Shown: piece after piece, positions 59,561 through 64,000 of the stretch
Layout: each line of letters begins with the position of its first letter
Position numbering within the stretch: the first letter of the stretch is position 1
From: Sthenelais limicola
Taxonomy: Eukaryota; Annelida; Polychaeta; Phyllodocida; Sigalionidae
Reading direction: 5' to 3'
Assembly (NCBI GenBank): GCA_942159475.1
Contig: OW804100.1
Location: 10,166,646 to 10,230,645 of the forward strand
DNA length: 64,000 nt
Notes under the pieces: generated by a model
What the model was told of the DNA's origin: nothing
The model's database searches: none
The model's input: the letters and a program-made list of their open reading frames with translations, nothing else
Position numbers and translations under genes: made by a program

Positions 59561-61951
59561 ATATGCTGCAGACTTGCCAAGAATGTAAAATTTCCGAATC
59601 TCAACGAGACATCGTTATCATATGCAAACACTAAGATATATTCCCTGTATGATTTATGACCATTGGGTCCTAGCCCTTGTATATTTAGTGAGAAATGAAC
59701 TGGTGAAAGATAGCTTTATTTGTTTTTAGAAAAGTGCTGGTTTATCGCTGTCGATTTGACTTCTGACCCGAATCTCTTTAATCCGTCGCCAATGCCTCAG
59801 TGGATGACTGCTATCTATTGATGTCTATTCAATAAGGCGGATGGCATCTATCACTTCTGTCTCCAGGGCGTGGTTATCAAGGAGGGCACTGAATCTAAGA
59901 GAATCGTTCCTCACAATCTTTACTTGATTCTGATGATCACTTTACTTTTAAAAGTAAGGTTCTCAGGATGTTTTCTCCCTTCTATTGTCTATTATATCAA
60001 TGTTATTGGACCCAAGGAAGCGCACATATCTTAAAGTATGGAAACTTCTTCAAAATACTAAAGTCTGTGTTTGTTTTAAAGGTGATCATTCAAGACTTTG
60101 TGCAAGTATAGTACATGCAGTAGTTGCAACTCAAACTGCATTTGAATGTATAATATTTCTGTTTGATGAAAGTAAAAACATGTTCAAAGCCATTAGATCA
60201 AAGATAAATAGCAACAAATGTATATATGCATCTGTTTGTAGGGATAGGTTCAATTTTCTTTTTTCTATCTATACATGTTTTTATTCTTTCCGACCTGGCT
60301 GGGAAATGTTTCCTCGCCTAGAATGTTCAAGGACAGAAAAGCCACAGTTCTGCATTTTTCCTTGCCCAGAATATGTGCTTATTATACATATCGCTTGTTC
60401 TGACCTACTTTGAAAATCACACAGAACCTGTGCGTGAGAGGGGAACGCTAGTTAAGTAAAGCCCTTAGAAACACTGTCCTTAGAATGACTAATGAGTACA
60501 CGACTGCTGAAAGCCAAATGTATCCTTTCAAGGCTGTCAGTAAGATTTCAGTATGTCACATCTAGTGTCATAATATAGGCATCTATGGGAAAAGGTCTCC
60601 TGGACGAACGACATTCATCTCCAACTCAATCGTAGTAGTGCTCCAGCAAACTCTCACTTGCCTCTTTCTAGTGATGCATCTCACTTTATCTTCCTTTCAT
60701 TGGCAAAATACTTTGCAGCCATCATTTCAAACGATATTAGTTGAAAGAAGGTAATCATGCATTATTGTAAAAGGGTGTAACCCCCAGGAGATATATACTA
60801 TGCTATATAGTAATAGTGACACTATGATACATATATAAAACATGTACCAATATTTAGATATAATAGCTTTTATTATATAATTATTATATTACAACATGTA
60901 TTAATGTAGTTGTAGATGAGCCATGACATGACTATTTATAGCCCGAGGAACTGTAGCTGTTCTGATGGATTAAGACAGAGTGTTATTGTGAGTGGTGAAG
61001 AAGGCATTTGGAGGCTGCTCAATAGCTTCTATTCATGTTTCCTCTAGCCCACATTGTGCTATACTAGATAACAAACTCATTGCTGGCGCCAGTATTTCTC
61101 ACTACGCCAATACAGAGTTAAAAAGATTTTTCATTAAGGGAGGAATGAAGTATTAATGATAGCATCATAAACTACTTTCTCTCGCCTCCCGCGGCTCTCA
61201 CTCTCAGCAGGTCACTAAATCATTGGCTTGTGTTGACAGTCCACTCTAAGTCCCTTCATTACACGCTTTTCCTTTTAAGTCTAAGGATGGAATGAGATCT
61301 TTAGTTGTTGATGAAGAAATACAAATAGTGAAGTTTCCCTCGATTTTAAATCTCAGTTCACCCCCGGGAAGAGCGTCTGCCTATTGAGATTGGGATACTT
61401 AAGCATACATGAGATACTCTCAGTAGTTGGAAGTGGCTGTAAGATCCAAAACAACTTTCAACTCGCAAGGCCTAAGGTTAAGTAAGAAGACATACATTTA
61501 GACGCTGTTAGTGAATCTAACTGGATGTTCTAAAAATATTATTCTGATGAGATCGTATGTACACCAAGCAGCATATGAGAGCTCAGAACCACCTATATAT
61601 CATTTCAAACATCTTCTATCAAATATTATTCCTTTGGATTTTTCGAATTATAGACACTTTCTTTGGAAAAACAGATATTTTTTGAGTGTCATTGATATTC
61701 CAGGCCAGATCTTCTTACATAAAGAAACCTAATGTTAGATTCCCTACATGCAGCCATAGATGCCTTACTCTGATCTATTGCAGAGTTCTGTCAATGGGTG
61801 TATCCCGCTAGTGTTATCATCAGACGGTGCTACCACGAATTGATCAGAAAAAAACTGTTAGGCGGCTGTATCTCTCTATTCTATAGGTAAAACACGAGCA
61901 CTTGCTCTGAGTTGTTGTCACATCACTGAACAGTTATGGAACGCATGGAAT

Positions 61952-61952
61952 G

Positions 61953-61983
<31 letters not shown>
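61952..61983 (+). repeat. (ATT)n microsatellite
   Basis: About ten tandem ATT units within the region downstream of the last XRRA1 exon found. Confidence 0.9.
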
Positions 61984-64000
61984 ACACCATTAACCAGCTT
62001 TCCCCACGATCGTGCGAATTGTAGGCAAAATAACTGTATTCTGGGTAACTTGAAGTTGGAATTAAACCTTATATCCTGAGTGCCTTTGGCATGCAGTACT
62101 AAATGGCAGGATTGGCTGTACCTACATTCTTTCCTGACCCTGACCCAATGAATTGATATTTTCTTAGCCTTAGCCATTCCTATTATCGAATGCACCTTGC
62201 CACTTAGTGTGGTCAAGTTAAGATATACCACTATATATTGATCGAAGAAAGGGGAAAGAAAAATCCCCTTTTGCACACTTTCTCAATACCCTGCTTTCAC
62301 CTTCATTCACCCAGAAGGCTTGTGAGTCAATGCACCTTAGCACGCCGTTGTCATGAAGGGCCAAAAGAAGGCAGTTCTAAGCCCAATCTCAACCTGATTG
62401 GGGGGAGAAAAGAGGGCAAATCCCAGAGAATATTTCACTCGCGTGCCCCTTTCTGTCATGGCAGTTACATTTGGCTGTGAGTTGCTGTGTAGTAATCGAC
62501 CGGAGTCTTTTGTAAAGCCAGATATATTTTTGTGTTCGTTTCTCTGCCAAACTGATGGCACTATCGCATTAAAGATAGGAGAATATTCTCACAGGAGAGT
62601 ACATTTGATGCCAAGGTTTTCCTTTTTAGTGTCAGTGAAAACATCTACACAAACACCTGAATCCTATAGTATCAAGGTCTGACCATAGAGTTGCTTCAAC
62701 ATAGGATATAAGGTCATATAGGTACAAACACGAGGGATGTTTGTCTGTTAAACAGTGACTGAGTCCCTATATTATATATAGGCGTGCACAGTAGCAATGT
62801 GAATAGCATGTGTTTTCTAATTGATTGCTGCTGAATGCAGCAGTCACGCGTACATCACAAGTACAGGCAGGACCTTTGGTTTGACATTTCAGATTTATGA
62901 ACTTGGAAATGGCACAGTTGCGATTTCATCTTTACTGTAAGCAATTCAGACTTGGCTAAATGATCAACGGCATACTCACACTGTTGAACATTTATGTTTG
63001 ATACCACCACAAGGACCTAGGAAAAGTCGTATTCATACCCACTACATTGCTATTTTTTAGGGGTCACATAACTGAGGTACAAGGTTATTATAGAGTTATA
63101 TGTGTGTTGGTCATTATGTATGCTAATTGACTCGCTTGTTTGAAGCTAACCATTCATTCAGGGATTTTTCAGTCACAGAACATATTCTTAGGTAAAACGT
63201 AAGGACGATTCTTGAAATACATTGAACTCACAAATCTTTTAATCTTTTGGGTAAACATACCGAAATAAACGTATAATTTTCCGGGGGGAGTACCAGCAAG
63301 TACCCTCATTCTTCCTATTTTGTACGTGGCTTCATTACATTATCAGATAGATACATTGAGTTAGAGTTTTAATCGTTTGCCAAACCTATTCTGAAGAAGG
63401 GCATCCTAGTGGAATAATTCTTCCTGTCTATTTACCGCTTGGGATATCGTGGAAAGTTTTATAGTTTGATTGATAACGCATTCAATCTATCCACTAAGAC
63501 ATAGTTTTTGTCTATTTTATTACGCTTGTCATATAATGAGAAATTGACCTCATGTTTACGGCCCCATGTTTACAATGGATGTGGCTTCTCTTTGATAAAA
63601 CTATTAAGATTAATTATTATGGAAAAAATAGCATATTAAATTATACCAAGGGACCGGAATCACAGGCTTGCAGGGCGCTAACCAACTTTTCTCGACGTTC
63701 TCTATAACGAACCTCAGTATAGATGCCAAGCTTTTGTCATACTGCCAGGGTCTATATGATAATACACTTTGTATGTCTTGTGCAGTTGCTCTCCCAATTA
63801 GACCAAAGTTATAAATACGAACCAAATTCTTTGGTATATTTTCTATCATTCTAACATAATTCATAGACTATATTTACAGCAGCCAGAGTCTCCAAATTAC
63901 TCGTTCTAGATGCTTTATGCTATTTTACTCCTTATGTCTCTTCACATTCCTCCAGCGGTGGGCTGAGACATGAAAGGTTCTCATAAGTCAAGGGTCAAAC

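Larger units (their letters stand above)
55429..64000. other. Large intron or 3' flank after the last detected XRRA1 exon
   Basis: Starting from the donor CACGG|GTAAGA, I looked for an in-phase exon encoding the conserved XRRA1 C-terminal part and found none up to the window end. The stretch holds a tRNA-derived SINE-like copy, G-rich and ATT microsatellites and short chance ORFs. Either the final exons lie beyond 64000 or they are too diverged to see. Confidence 0.45.

Noticed and set aside
59867..59953. An 87-nt, in-phase, splice-bounded segment considered as the next XRRA1 exon
   Set aside because: Its translation (start GVVIKEGTESKRIVPHN) shows no resemblance to the XRRA1 C-terminal region, so similarity is lacking despite acceptable splice sites.

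Overview
The window is animal nuclear DNA: three multi-exon genes with GT-AG introns, plus a dense mix of transposons, MITEs and a very large satellite. The protein-coding genes (BRCC3/BRCC36, NKAP and XRRA1 orthologues, and a CARD-only protein), a Crypton (DUF3504) remnant, a CR1/jockey-like LINE and an AT-rich background with many GGCCTA motifs and G/C homopolymers point to a marine invertebrate. A deuterostome such as an echinoderm is most likely, but the species cannot be fixed from the sequence alone.

Layout. 1-2509: 5' part of a non-LTR retrotransposon on the minus strand (endonuclease plus reverse transcriptase), broken by at least one frame change and cut by the window edge. 3961-4136: a short GC-rich exon-like segment. 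4153-6628: a 2.48 kb non-autonomous DNA element with 14-bp perfect inverted ends. 6629-9253: no secure gene. 9334-24254: a 14.9 kb tandem array of 23-bp and 33-bp units with higher-order structure, bracketed by an 80-bp direct repeat (9254-9333 and 25308-25387). 24255-26200: exon-like pieces with a possible 63-aa two-exon ORF. 26238-26728: a 248-bp tandem duplication. About 27217-28947: a decayed Crypton-type tyrosine recombinase with an internally deleted tandem copy.

31070-64000 is the gene-rich half. A two-exon CARD-only protein (31070-31647, +) is followed by BRCC3 (32532-36436, +, seven coding exons, intact JAMM motif). Tail to tail with BRCC3 lies NKAP (38237-41118, -, eight coding exons, 418 aa). 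Head to head with NKAP is XRRA1 (from 42724, +, 16 coding exons found to 55428, 776 codons, 3' end not seen). I rebuilt every exon junction by hand, and the reading frame closes at each one.

The most unusual material is non-coding. It comprises the satellite with its flanking direct repeat and a nearly identical 1,795-bp internal duplication; a foldback family with a conserved TTAAGGTTAGGTTTAGGG core and arms made of diverged GGCC-rich minisatellites (copies in BRCC3 intron 1 and in the NKAP-XRRA1 intergenic region); and an inverted repeat carrying two perfect TGACGTCA sites at the NKAP 5' end. BRCC36 (K63 deubiquitinase), NKAP (NF-kB/splicing/Notch co-repressor) and XRRA1 (X-ray response) all have DNA-damage or NF-kB links, but nothing here shows that the clustering is functional.
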